DNA from: Gymnorhina tibicen
Lineage: Eukaryota > Chordata > Aves > Passeriformes > Artamidae
DNA length: 64,000 nucleotides
Direction: 5' to 3'
NCBI GenBank assembly: GCA_013399875.1
Contig: VXAZ01009666.1
Span: 124,319-188,318, forward strand
Notes under the pieces: generated by a model
The model's database searches: none
What the model saw: only the letters and a program-made list of their open reading frames with translations
Told to the model about the DNA's origin: nothing
Program-made: the position numbers and the translations under genes
Shown: positions 1-13,200 of the stretch, piece by piece
How positions within the stretch are numbered: the stretch's first letter is position 1
Layout of the letters: each line of letters begins with the position of its first letter

Positions 1-79
1 GGGTATGAAAATATGAACCAATTCACTGTGAACCTCAGTAGAGAAGAAAAAATAATACGAGAAATTGATTTTGACAGAG
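1..79 (+). CDS. TRIM55: TRIM55 (MuRF2) internal exon, 3' part, cut by the window edge
   Basis: Read in frame 1, this stretch encodes GYENMNQFTVNL followed by SREEKIIREIDFDR. I recognise it as the segment just after the COS box of MuRF2; the human protein has GYENMDQFTVNLNREEK at the same place. The exon stops at base 79 with one base of a split codon, followed by a good donor (g|GTATGT). TRIM55 is a RING/B-box/coiled-coil E3 ubiquitin ligase of striated muscle that associates with microtubules, titin and the sarcomere. The RING, B-box and coiled-coil exons lie upstream, outside the window. The identification rests on family sequence from memory and on the exons that continue it downstream in the same order. 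Confidence 0.9.
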
Positions 80-912
80 GTATGTAATTTATTTCACCAA
101 AATTTCTTTCTTATATAGCAGCTGTATGTGATTCACATGATGATACTGAGTAGGAAACCTTGAATCAGATATTTCTCTCTAACCCAAAATGTAACCAGAG
201 CTTTATATATCAATTATAATCAAATCTAGGTTTTTTTCTCTGAAGTGCTAGGATGGCCCTGAACAACATCTAACATTTCTTGGGATAACTAGTGTGATTT
301 TACAAAAGAAAATCCAGTGCTAGAGGCCTCCCTCTGGGAACAACCTGAGCCATGACTGCAGACCACAGGATGTGTCAGATGGCACAAAAGCAATGGTGTG
401 ACCAAGTCTGACAGTCTGGTTTAGGCATGTTGGTATCTCAAACCTCCAGTCATGCACTGCAAAGCACTGACCTGGTAAAGAATTATGATGACAGCTTCAA
501 TGGCATTAAAACAAACATATACCTAGAATTGGAAGAAGGACTTTTATCATGACAGGTTGTGCCAGATCCCAGGTAGCCTCTCCCCAGAACGTGCAGGGCT
601 GTGCTGCACATCCCTCACGAGGATAACTGCATTGACAGGACTTTCTGTCCTCCTTCCCATGGAAAGGGCCAGCTTAAGATTTTAACCAGCGTGTGTGTTC
701 AGTGTCTTCCCTGCCCCAAAGCTCCTGCTGGCAGCCCCATGGTAGTGCCCAGTCCAGGCTGGTGGGAGCAGGCTCCTCACCAGCACCCTCTCTGCCAGGC
801 AGCAGATTGTCAGCGACTTTGCCATGCAATTGCAAATGGCTTTTTAATTATGTAAAGACTGAAGCCATCTTCACATGGTGCTCAACCTGTCCTTTTACAT
901 GTGTCCGATCAG
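80..912 (+). other. TRIM55: TRIM55 intron, phase 1
   Basis: This interval runs from the GTATGT donor at base 80 to an acceptor ending CGATCAG at base 912. It contains no reading frame I recognise. Short frames at 601-855 and in the 5' part of 693-1178 are intronic chance frames that run into the true exon. Confidence 0.8.
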
Positions 913-1136
913 AGGAGGAGGGAGAAGAAGAAGAGGAGGAGACAGAGGATGGCGAAGGCTTGGGTGAAGTCCACACAGAGTCATCAGGAGAGGAGGAAGA
1001 GGAGGAAGAGGTGGAAGAGGAAGGGGTGGAGAGAGCCCCACAGCCACCTCAGCAGGACCCTGAAGCACAGAGTGCAGGGGTAGAGCCCCTGGCTGAACCC
1101 ACTCCAGTGCCAGTGCTGGCTGCCCCAGCTGGTCAG
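913..1136 (+). CDS. TRIM55: TRIM55 (MuRF2) acidic-tail exon
   Basis: The exon opens with AG, which completes the split Glu codon from base 79, so phase 1 matches on both sides. It encodes two runs of mostly Glu (EEEGEEEEEETEDGEG and GEEEEEEEVEEEG). A Pro/Ala-rich linker follows, ending PVPVLAAPAGQ, and the exon closes at a phase-0 donor (CAG|GTAAAT). The MuRF family is known for an acidic C-terminal tail after the COS box, and human MuRF2 has a comparable Glu-rich then Pro/Ala-rich stretch here. The coding strand is a near-continuous purine run of GAG/GAA/AGG, so glutamate number is likely to vary between individuals and species. Low-complexity sequence makes alignment weak by itself, but the splice phases fix the assignment. 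Confidence 0.88.
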
Positions 1137-2990
1137 GTAAATGTCTCTGCTGCCCCGCTGCCCTGCCAGCTATGCTGAGTGCACCTGGTAGAGCCAGAAA
1201 ATGCTCTCCTGTGTCCTGCGGGCACCATAAGTCAGGAGCAGGGCTAAGGGAGTCAATGCACTGGAGGGCAAAATTATTTATTGCCCTTGTGCACATATAT
1301 GCAACTTTACTTTGACCTGTGCATGTATCACTTGATAAGCAAAAATTTAGCTGCTAGATAAATTAAGATATATATGGGATACATAAGTCATAAATAAAAA
1401 AGGCTCCATGTGGGAGTTAAGTGCATTAAAATGAATGTTCTGCTTGCTGTGATTTAACTCAGACTAACTGTTATAAATGAGATGATTGTTAAAATATTTA
1501 TACTAAGAGAATTTGGCATTCCCTCTGGATTTAGGAAGCTTTCCACCACCAGTTTTTAGATTATACTTCTAATCTGTTTTCTGTGAGTGGCGCTTGCAGC
1601 CTTCTGCTCTGATCATCCTTGGGATATGTCTAGGTAGATGCAGGAATATCATACACCAAACAGGAGAGGAAACTGCCTCTTACAACCTAACAGCAAACAG
1701 GTTCAGGGTGTGAATATTTTAGGCCAACACTTTTCTCAGGAAATGTGATTAGAATGAGACCATAATTGCTGCATGTTCTAAAAGATGTACATTAAAATGT
1801 GCATTCATGTGCTACTTTAGTTTGCCTTGCATACCATCAACTTAGCAAATTCTCCTCTTACACAATTTACTCATAAAGTTGCTCAGGGGTAAAGGCTGCT
1901 GTGAATGTATTTGAGGAGGCCTGTGTGAAAACAAGAAAGCACACAAAGGATCTTTGATTGTAGCAAGCTCCCCACATAAAACAAGTGAAAATAAATACTA
2001 TAGATTCATTCTTTCTTTGGTCTAAACACATGTGTGAGTTTTCCCCAGTCACGTGAAGATGTTCTTAAATCAGGCTTTATTGATTTAATCAAAATTTGAA
2101 GATTTGCACTGACTTAACTAAACTTGTGTTCCCTAACTGATGTAGGGTTTTATGCAAACAAGAACTAGACAAAAGCAATTCTGCCCACCAACATGAATTC
2201 TCTAATTTCTAAGGCTAAAGTGAGAAAGGTACAGCATGCTGCTTTAGCAGTTGTAAAATGCCATTAGGAGATAGTCAGGCATGGAGTCAGACATGGCATG
2301 TGGGTGTTGTGGTGTGGGGGACACCTGTATTTCAGTTTTTGCTTTCTGGTGTAAAAAGGCAAAGCAGAAATGCTGTGGTGATAGCAGGTTGTGTGTGTAG
2401 GAACCCCAAGAGCGTGATGCAGGTAGAGAGGTGCAGTTCATCTGGCTGCTCCTCTTCCTGGCAGAGCAACAGTGCTTGGCTTTCAGCACTGATGGCAAGG
2501 CTGGTGGGCAAATGTTTCTCTCCTTATTCGGACTGCTCATATCAACAGACTCATTGGCAAACGTGTTGTTCTTAGCCTAAAACCCAACAAGCCATTTGAA
2601 GGTACCTACACCTGTCATTCATGGCTGATATGGGTTCATGAGGCTCTTATGCAGAATTTCTTAGGTTTTTAGAATTGAATTGAATTGAGGGTTTATCTGA
2701 ATTAAGGAACCCCTTGCTCACTGTCTTCTCAGTTAGCACCCTCTTCCCAGCTAGTTCTATCCTCCTGTTCTATTTTTGGGTTCATTTATTTTCTTTCTCT
2801 TGTCTGTGTTTTTCAAATGATAGTTGCTTCTGCTTCACATTTTGATTGCAATTCTTTCAGATCATATAGTAGGACAAATCTATGCCTTGCAGTGATATTT
2901 AACAAATACAACATGCAGCACAATGTGACTACAGCAGGAAGGTAACGTGGTGCACTCTGCTTGTTCTTCTCTTTATCTGTCCTGATTAAG
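1137..2990 (+). other. TRIM55: TRIM55 intron, phase 0
   Basis: This interval is bounded by the GTAAAT donor at 1137 and a pyrimidine-rich acceptor ending GATTAAG at 2990. I see no coding segment, RNA gene or recognisable transposon inside. Small frames around 1867-2052 and 2244-2575 on either strand have no family resemblance. Confidence 0.75.
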
Positions 2991-3278
2991 GATGTTGTTG
3001 TGACACCAAGTGGTTCTCAACAGACTCCCAAGTCGGACACTCAAGTGCCGGCCACAGCAGAAACCATCGATCCCTTGTTTTACCCTAGCTGGTATAAGTC
3101 CCAGTCACGGCAACCAAGCAGTCCAAGCTCAACCCCGGTGAGTGGGCTGGGGAAAGTAGGGACTCCTGTTTGTCTGGAAACAAGTGCAAAGAAGGCAGAA
3201 GCCCCGACAGCAGCAACAATCGAGGAGAGTGCACCAGGGAGTGGTAAGGAAAGTAATGCCACTGCAGCGACGTCCAAG
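2991..3278 (+). CDS. TRIM55: TRIM55 (MuRF2) 288-nt C-terminal exon
   Basis: Phase-0 exon of exactly 96 codons. It begins DVVVTPSGSQQTPKSD and contains the diagnostic block DPLFYPSWYKSQSR; human MuRF2 has DPLFYPSWYKGQTR. It continues through a Ser/Ala/Thr-rich stretch to SNATAATSK, where AAG|GTCAGT forms the donor. Human MuRF2 carries a matching run (GKETSAPAATSQ) at the same point. Because both ends are phase 0, skipping the exon would keep the frame. A consensus donor, GTGAGT, also lies inside the exon at 3138-3143 in phase 0 and could give a shorter in-frame form. The frame stays open past the true donor to a stop near 3344, but that extension does not resemble the family. Confidence 0.92.
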
Positions 3279-4278
3279 GTCAGTGCTTCCGGAGTCACCC
3301 CAGAGGGCTGTGACGTGCAGCAAGGCGGGAACAGCAATTGTTAAGGAAAATGTGACTTCATTTTCCTCTGCATGCTAAAGAATAGTTTCAAAAACATGAA
3401 AACAGCGCAAATTGTCATTTCAGCAAATCCACTGGATTTATAGATGGTTTCAGTATGTGACAGGCTGACTCTATAGCTTCAGAGCAGCATGCTGGTGGTT
3501 GCTTGTGCTTACCTGCCAGTGCACCTTGCTTGTGCCAGCTGTTATCCAAATTACTCATGCACAGGAGCTGTTGTGGAGAGGCTGGTCACGTCTCTCAGAC
3601 ACATCAGATATTTGCATGTGTTAGTGGCAGAGAAATCCTGTGCATGAGATTACTCTCATCACCTGCTGAAAGTCTGTGTATGTGCTGTCCTACCATGGCT
3701 GTTTGAGCAGCTATGGCTTGGCTTGGCCTTCTGCAGCTCTGTGGCTGCACCTGGAGTGCTTCCCCATGTGAACATGAAGCTATGCAAACACCCGGAGCCT
3801 TCTTGTGTGTTTGATTGCCTCTCAGTAAGCAGTGTGATTTCCTGGGTTCAGGTCTGTGGCAGAGGGTTTGCTCCAAGGATTCTTGAGACTTGATTAAAAG
3901 AGAGCATGAAGATAATACATTTCATTTCAGTGTTAGACACTCAGCAGCATGACGGAATAACAGATACTGATGTGTTAAGTACAGGAAGATGTTTTCCTTG
4001 AAATTACAATATCAGAGTTGGTATAACCTGAACTTGAATAATCCTCCTTCAGCTCATATATACAAACTCCACATGGGCCAAAGATACAAGGAACAGAGTT
4101 GAGGGAGCCGTGCAAGGATTTGCACACTACACCAGCTCCTGCTCCAGTGTCTGGTGACCAGCCCATGAGCAGCACTCTGTAAATAAAACCATCCTAATTC
4201 ACAGGTTCCAGCTGCATGTTTTAACAAAGCAATTACCTGTATGTGTGCGATGAGAGGAGATTGTGTGCGTGGGTGTTT

Positions 4279-4291
4279 GTGTGTGTGTGTG
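4279..4291. repeat. Short (GT)n microsatellite
   Basis: A run of about six GT units sits within a longer GT-rich patch at 4262-4293, in the last TRIM55 intron. Confidence 0.8.
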
Positions 4292-7200
4292 AGAAAGCAC
4301 AAATGGGTAGTAAGTATTTCATGCTGTTTTGTTTAAGTCTGGAGATGACTACACAGCATACATAAGCAGCTATATAGTCAACAGTTACGGACTGTATGAC
4401 AATAGATAAACAATCACATGCCAGGCACAAAGTTAGGAGAAGGAGTTCACAAAGATATGATAAAAGGGGCGCTTATCTTCTGCTAGAGGTCTCAGTCAGT
4501 GACACTTGAATTTGGTGGCTGACTTCGCTCGCTTTCTTAACAAAAGCAACATTTGACCGCCAAATTTCAGTGGCTATTTTTCAAGTCAGGGTTTGATGCG
4601 AGAATATTTGAGTGGAATTTAAAAAAAAAGTACTTTAAAATTATCGAATCTACTATGACATTGTCTTCTTAAGTATATTCAAAATGAGCTGGCAAAAAGT
4701 AAATTCACAGTGAAATTATTGGTGCTGTTTCTTCTTACCAGTTACACTGATGACCAGGCAGCCTAATCTCACCATAGTACTTACTCTGTACTAGGTTGAT
4801 TTCCTGGGAGCTTGCCTAAGTGTGGTCTGCGTCCCTCAGCCCCAACAACAACAAAAGGAACAAAACTTGTATTTGATGTGGGCAGCTGTCTGAAAAACAA
4901 CAGCAGTCTAGTACCCAGCTTTCTTCATTGAGTACCACAGGCAAAAACAGGCACATAGGAAAGGTGTCAGTTCCTGCTGGCATGGGAGTTTGGGGGTGCT
5001 GCATCTCAGTATTTTACCAGATCACTGGTGACACTGATATTTTGGGAGGAGGAGGAGGAAGTTGAGAAGAGTAGCTTATGGTTCTGGTGATGTGGGAGAA
5101 AGGAGTAGGGGTAACAGCTGAGGATGGGATTGCCACTGGGCTGGAGACAGAGCAAGGGATAGGAAAGCTAAAGAAGCAGAAAAGTGAAGAAGAATAGAAA
5201 AAGCAGAGTGACCAAGTGAGGGTGATGCTGTGAGATGATGCTGTGGTCAGATTTAATGATCTGAGCTGAGATGTGTCTATGTCACAAAGAAAATGGCTGC
5301 TGTTGTGTGGCAGTGATCATTTTCAAGTATGTGAACTTCAACTTTGTATTTTTCCTGCATGTGGTTTTACACAACCCACTCTGAAATGCTGTATTCCCTT
5401 ATTTTTTTTTTAAACCCCAGCTGATGTTCTTCACACCACTGTATTTACTCCCTTCCTCTAATTAAAGTATATCATGGAAAAGTGCTGTGGAAACAGAGCT
5501 TTTTCACGGAACATAGTGATAATGACTAGTTCATGTGACGACAACACTGGTGAAGCACTCTTCTTATTTTCTCACAGGAGTTAGCATTCTGCATAACACT
5601 TTTGGCATTTCTTATCATACTACATCGTCTTTGGAATCTGATTCAATACATGATTTGTACTTTCATGGGTAGGAAATATTTCATTTTACCATTAACTAAC
5701 AGTTCAAGTAGTGTATCTGGTGATGTTCCTACATAGCTTTAAAGGATTTTTTTCCCTTTCTTCCCATCCAAAAACATTATGCTAGTTCACAGTACGAGCT
5801 GCCTAAAACATTTCTTCCTCCTCACAAATGCCACCCTTCAGCTTACTCCTGCATGGTTAAACATTGCATCTCCCTGGTTCAAAATGAAAAGAGACATTTA
5901 CTCTTGCAGATATATGGGCTTATATTTCAGTCGCTGTTCAGATGACCAGCAGGATGGAGAACCTGTTGGTTGACAGATGTGAAGAACACCAAGCTTGTTC
6001 AGTCCAACAAGTAGGGGAGGAAGAGCTGGAGAGTAATGATTGCCATCAGAGGGGTAAAGGTCAGGAAAACAAATCCACTGAATAATCCTGCTACCAGGAT
6101 TACAACGGCAAGCAAATCATCTGTGCTCCCTTGGGTGGATGGCTCAAGCCCAGCTCCCCAGAGGTCCCCACGGACATAGTGGAAAGGGTCCCCTCACACC
6201 TCAGCTCACACAGCACAACCCACATTCCCTTCAGGTCCCCACAGGCATTCAAAGCTATCTCTCCCACATTCCCAGTGAGCATGGAGTACCAATCATGGCC
6301 CTGAAATGCAGCATTTGAAGGAATCGCAACCAATTTAGACAAAGGCTTTTTTTCCTTAGGTCACATTAAGAGCTGAAATATCCACAAGATCAAGGACTAA
6401 GAACTTCACTACCAAGTGAAGTTGTTCCAAATACAAACTCTGTAATCTATACCTTAACTATTCCATAACATCCCTTCTGGAGTAACCCCTTTTTTGGTAG
6501 ACAAGATCCGTGACTTAGTTCTTCCAGCTACAAATTCATGCCCCTCTTAGGTAAGACATACATGTGTGTTCAAATTTCAGTGTGATATGACTGAACTACA
6601 GAGAATTCTGTATTATGACTGGGATATTTAATGTTATTTACTGAAGACCAAAAACCTCTGACGCAAAACAACTGTAGTTACCTTTGGGTATTTGCTCAAA
6701 TGACAGACAAATTCAATTTTGATCTATTCTTCAACACAAAAATGCTTGGTTTTCCCTGCTCACTTTCTGCACTGTACTCTCAGCACTGCACATGATATGG
6801 AGCATCTATGAAAAATGGCAAATTATTATTATTCAGCTTTTATGTCCAGAACTTCCAGCACTATGACTGAAGACTATCTCTTCATTAAAAAAATAAAAAG
6901 AGAGAGGGAAGAAGTTATCATCTACACTTTAGTTGAATAAATTAGGCAAGAAGATTCACTGTCTGGTCGTAATTTGAATTTGAAGAGCACTGGACACTGT
7001 GAATCTCAATTAAGTTTATGGATCATAGTTTAATTTTCATTTATTTGTGTTTGTTTTTTGAAAATTTGTTGTATTATTACAAAAGGACATAGAGGTTGTT
7101 TGTACTCCTGGGAAATCTGGCATGTGAAGAGCACTGTGCTTTTTTCCCCCTCTCTTTCTGTTTTTAATTCAGAATACCTTTTGAAATTAAAAACAGACAA

Positions 7201-10200
7201 ATGCAGAAAGCTCTTATTTCTACTCTTTCTATGTGGTCTCCAGTGACATCTTTATGATTTATTTAATAATGAAGTAGAAAGGAGGTGAAGGAAAAAGACA
7301 TTTTGGTCTCAGCTTCTATTTGCATAAAAATGGTTTTATTCTCCATGCGTAGTGAAGTGGCTGGTTAGACAATTTATCTTTCATGTGAGATCTCAGGTCA
7401 CTTCCCTTGTTCCTTTGTGTGATAAGCCCCTGAAAGTCAAATAACAAAATTACTCTGAATAACTGTATAATTATTTATAATAATAATATAAATCTGCATG
7501 ACTGTCATCATAAGAGCAGCATATAATTTATTTTCAGGCTATTTTAATAGAATGCCCCAATAGGGATTTCCTTATTTTTCAGCAGCAAAAAGAGATCAGT
7601 TCCCCTATTAATTCTCAATATTTACTTTATTTAAGGGTTGTTTCATTCCAAGAAATTGTATTGATGCATCTATAAATTCCCTCCAGAGTGCAAGAGGGTG
7701 TAGCAGCAGGGATAAGGCAACAGGAGTTGCAGCCCACAGGTATACAGATTGCTTAGCATAAGAAGGGACAGAAGAAGATGATTCAGCATGAACAAAATAG
7801 GTAACTCTGCATGAGAGAGCCTCATCCTTCTTCAGGGAGTGCCTAAGTCAGAAGTGTGGTCACCACGGGCTGCTTGTGCCTCTGACGGAGAATGAGAGGC
7901 ATCTCCAGTAAGAGAGAGTTCAGCAGCTGCTGCTGCTTCTCACTTGGCACCTCTTCCACCTGCCTGCTGAGTGTGAGGTGACATTGCTCCCAACCCAGCT
8001 GCTCTGCTCAGTGTCTAAAGCTGGGGGGATCTGAGCCTCTGGAGATGACAACCAGCAGCAAATGATCATAACACGGGGAGCAGGAGTAGTGTCAATGAAC
8101 TGCCTTGTCACCATGGGGAGGGAGGTATTAGTGGAGGGTGACACAGGCATTAGCAAGCAGCCCTTTCCAGTGCATGGGAGAAACAGATCTTGGAGTTCTG
8201 CAACTTTCCCTAATCATGCTTTGTCGGTAACATCTCTCATGCAGTGAAACATACAAATTTGTGAGAGTTCATGAAAGTCTTGGTTTGTCTGTGTCTGTGG
8301 TTACCCAGTTTATTTCACCTAAGATGAAGTATTGATGTGTTCTGTTGCTCAAATTCCCCATAAGAAAAGATTCTGTCTGTGGCTCCAGAGGACTCCAAAG
8401 CATACATTTAGTCCAAAAGAAAATGCAAGTTAATCATCCACAAACACTAGCCTGATCTAATTTCCCTTTGCAGCCAGTAAGTACAGTGCTTTAATTCCAT
8501 GAGGATATAAAATATAATCAGGACTGAACTGTTTGGGAGGAGAAATACTAATGGAATGGCCTATGCTAATCTTGTTTCATTAGTTTTAAAATTTTCTATT
8601 ACTTGCTTGCAACCTTATGCCATCTGCCAGAATTACCATAAGGACAGTCCTCTCTGTATTCGCGTACTGTAGTTCTCTTTGCCCTGCTGCTGAATACTTC
8701 AATTTCAGCTGGTGACCCTTCAAATTTTTTTCCACAAGACAGCTTTAAATCATATCAGGGAGGTCAGTATTTAGCTAAGTTTTAGCTGACTGGTTGTCAT
8801 GTCAATATGCAGACAACATGGACAAAGTAAGATCATTGAAAACCAAAATAAAGCCAAGAGATTACACTGTGCTCTTTGCCCACATACCTCCACTTTTCCA
8901 TCAGGGTATAAAAGGCACATTTTAGCACAGTGCTGCTCTGGAATGTTTGCACAAGCATGGCAGCAGAACACAAATGAATAATTTTCACCAAACTGGAAAC
9001 TCAGTATTGCCAATCTGCTCAGGTAAGGAAGACAAGTACCCACTTCAAGACAGCTGTTCCAAGAGGGATTTCTTCCTCAAGAGAAGGCAGTCTTGCAAGG
9101 CTGGATCTTGCAGGAATGGTGCTAAGAAAGGGTCTCCATTCCCTCTGGCCCATCCGACAGCCTTCCCACAGTTTCCCACAGAGCAGAACAAGAAGTTAGC
9201 ATCAGCCACAGGCATGGCCCAGGTAGCTCTCTTCCAAGACACCAGCAGCTGCTCCAAAGGCTCTCTGCTCCCTGAAACAGGTGTGTTTAGTGCTGATGAA
9301 GGATCCAGGAATGTAGACAGCAAAAATCAGCTTGATATTTGCAATCTAGGTCTTGATATACCTGTATTTTACCTTTCCTTAGGTAGAAAGTTGATGGGTT
9401 TATTTCTGTACCGTTAAAAAATCTGCAAGGTTTGACTGAATGAAAATGGGTCGTCTATCCTCCACGAAGCTGAGCTTTTTGTAGGAGACCATTGAATTGG
9501 CTGGTATAGAAGCCCAAATCAAACTCTGTTTCAGTCTTCTTCCTAAACATCTCTTAAATTTCACCTGGGGAAAAAAAAAGAGTTCAGGCTATACCTGAAC
9601 TATAGGGCAAACACTAGATGTAAGAACCTCAGTTAACAGTCAAGAAATTCTGCCTTTGCTTCTCTCTAGTTTGACTCAGAGAGTTGGGACTCAGTGATAG
9701 CAGCTATGTCGGTGGCCACTCTGGCTGATGTTAGTTGGTGGCAAATTTTGCCTGTAAATTTCCATTTTGTATCTTGGCTTTGTTCTTCAGGTGCATTTTT
9801 CCCCCTTAGTTTGGCAATACATGCAGAGGAAATCAGGAAAGTCTTGATTGTTCCTTTTTTAACGCCTCTGTCTCCCTTAATTTTGAGAATTATCTGGGTG
9901 ATTCACAGGCAGCAGTGATGAGTCGTGAGGGTAATGCATTAAGACCAGCTTTCAGACAACAGTTTCTCATAATTAATATGAGTGGCAAATACTTCACCTG
10001 AAGTTTTACCTCAAATAGTCTGCTCTGCTGTTTGTCTGGTGAGTCATAGATACCATCTGATTTATGGATATTTCATTTTTTTCAGTCTATTACTAGTAAA
10101 AGGATCTCCACAATGACAGTTTGGACAAAATTATTTCTGCTGTTGAAATTAATACAAAGCCAGGCTCACCTAGATATTGTCTTGCTGTGACTAGCTCATT

Positions 10201-13200
10201 TAAATACTGAATTCTACCTCCATTCAACCTCCTCCTCCAAGCATCACTCATTCTGCTCATTGTTAAGGTGTTTGGAAAGGAAAATAGAATATAAACAAAA
10301 AAAATTTCTTAATCCCAGATGAACTGTTGCTGGTTTACATCACGTTACAATAGATGTATGTCACAACTACACAAACCATCTGTTTGTGGAATATTTGGTT
10401 AGTTATCTTACTGCCTTGAGACAGGCCAGTCTTTCAGTGTAGCCATTTACTCACCTCTGGAAAACAGCACTGGTAGTCCTGTAACCATTAGAGGCGGATC
10501 AATATTTAAATGCCAGCCTATCTGATTGAAAATCCCAGTGGTGGTAATTAGTTAACTGGGCCTGAGCCCCTATGTTTGGATAGTGTATCATTCCACTTGC
10601 AGGCTTTACAGGCTTGTGAGAAGGCAAGGGGCTGGACTGCAACACCCTGCAGTGCCCCCCTACCGTGCATTTAAAATGGAGGTGTAGACCGGGGGCTGCA
10701 TGTGCAGCCAAAATTAAATGGGAAAAAGGGAGACAGACATATCAAACAGCGATGATTCAGTCTTATATCTCTTTTCAGGTGATATATATTCCTGGCATCT
10801 TTGCAATAATCTTCAGGTCATTAAGTAAGAGACCGGTGACTAATTAAAAAAACCTGTTATCCCTGGCTGCCAGCCAAGAGGTGCTGCGATGTTCAAACCA
10901 TGCTAGAGATGTCCAACACAGACATCGTGCCTTTGACTGAGCAGAGAATGGGGATCTCACAATCCTGGAGGATAAGTGATCCGAATTTCTCATTGCTCTT
11001 TTCAATTTAGAGAGCACCCTATAAAATCTGCCTGAGTCTATCTCAGCCACTGAAGGTGGTGATCGAAATACAGATCAGTCACTCAGAGCACTCCTGGCTC
11101 AGCACTTCTATACACAGAAGTGGTTTTTGTTCATGATGAAACACTTGCTGTATGACTTACTCTATTACAAAATGCCTTACCCAGAAAATATAGCTGTCAT
11201 TTCCCCCATCAGTGCTGATGAGCCTCTTCAACATCTGGCAAAAGATTTGTTTTTAAAATAAATTCACTTTTATATTTATGCACTATTTCAAAATTTAATT
11301 TGATAAGTAAATTACTTTTTAAAAAAAATTGAGCTGGTGCCTGCCAGAATGCAGGTCAGTTCCAAGCTTGCCTCTGGTGACAGTGACTGTAATCTGTACT
11401 CTATACCTTGTCAATACCTGGTCAATAACTGTGATTGAATCCAAAGCTCTAAGAGCAGAATTTATCACAGCTTCCTTGGACTTCATCTGGGAACAGTGTG
11501 AGATGGACAGAAGGAAGCTTGATTTAATATCTTGCTCATTGCTTGGCTGAGTGCTGTGCAAGCAGGCGAGCATTGCTAACGGGCAAGGAGAGATCGCAGT
11601 GTGAGATTTGACGTGACAGACATCCATCTGGGAAGTCACGGTGCTACTCACTGAGCAATTTTGGAGTTTTGGAGCAGAGTCATAGCTTGGATAACAGCTT
11701 CGGTTGCTGTGGTTGCAGTAAGGAGAAGATTCAGGCAACTGGAGATATGGGAAAATGAGCACACAAAGGAAAAGGTAGCAGCAACAGCTGATGAGGGAAA
11801 AGATGTAACTGTGGCCAAGACTTTCTTTTTCTGTTATGTGGTGGCTTAAGGAATGGCAACAGGTTGCTTGACAATCCAGTTTTTTGTCCTTCACCTCCAC
11901 TGGTTTTCTCTCAGAGGAGCTGTGCTGTGTCCACAGCTCACATACACGACTCTTACCCCCTGCACACTTACAAGAGCCCAAGTCAGTCACTCACTCACAA
12001 TGTGAGCAGCACGGGATGAGCCTCCAAACATGGGACGTGTATGTCTACACACCTCAAAGCTATGCTGGCTCTGTTATCTGATCCCATGAATGGAGCTGCA
12101 GCGTGAATCACAGTCTGAACTATCACTCTGTGTCATTCATTAGATTTACAAAAGCCCCATTTGCAGAGGAAGAAAAAGCTTTGATATACAAAAGTCCATA
12201 TTAGTCAAAGGAAAGACTGCCTGACAGAGACAGACTGGACATTAAACCATTACTATTTTTGCCACTTCTCCCTGAAAGCTAATAGCAAAGTTTCTAGAAC
12301 ATGGATTAGATTGGTTACTGCCACGGAGAAGTTCTTGGAAGGTCTTTACTTCACATTTAACTTGTTAATCTGAAGTCATATCTATTTGTCTGACAAAGCA
12401 GCAGTGGGAGGAAGAGGGAAGAACTGGTAGTCACGAGTAGCTTCCTGGCACTGGTGACCAGCGTGTACCACGTGACCAGCACTTACTCCAGCAGCGTCTC
12501 AACATGATCCTTCCTGTGCTAGACAGTTCTCCAGCAGGGCTGGGAGCGAGCAGAAATGGTAGAAGGCTGATTGATCAGGAGGTCCCAAAAAACCTTCGCT
12601 CTGAGAGGAATGAAGAATGATGTGGATAGATGCAGAACAGACTGTTCTGATCATGCAGCCTTAACATTCACGTGTTTTTAAGACTCTCCTCTTGGGTTTC
12701 CTTCATTTTCCAGGACAGTGGCAGGACTAGGTTTTATGCAAATGTGTATTTAATTACTCTCAGTAAAAAGTTGGACCAATGATGTGCAACAATGGGTCAA
12801 ATATTACACAAGTACGTTATTTCTGCCTTTTCTTCTAGTCATGAAAAAAATAGGTGACTTATATAAGGGAACTGTATTTCATTTGTCCCAAGTAATGCTG
12901 AGAAGAAAGCTGCTCTCCCACACCATACTCTAATGCAGTTTCCACCACAGGTTCAAGTGTCTGGACCTCCATGTCCCATGGGAGGTGTGTGGAACCTATA
13001 CCAAAATGAGCCAGTTGGGCTGTTTCCTCTGAAATTTGATCTCTTTGAGATCATTATGTAAGAGACTCTGCATTAGACATTATCCACATAATGTTAATTG
13101 TAGTATAGTGATAATCTATTGAAGAAAGGCATTTCCTCCCAATGGTCTTTTAAAATTCATTACTGACCACTATTAAGAGAGTGATATATCTAATTCTGTG

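Noticed and set aside
3279..3344. Continuation of the TRIM55 exon to a stop at 3344
   Set aside because: The conserved C-terminus lies in a separate exon at 18639-18749, and the extension does not resemble MuRF2.
8947..9417. 156-codon + strand frame in the TRIM55 intron
   Set aside because: No domain, no splice context, and within the range expected by chance over a long intron.
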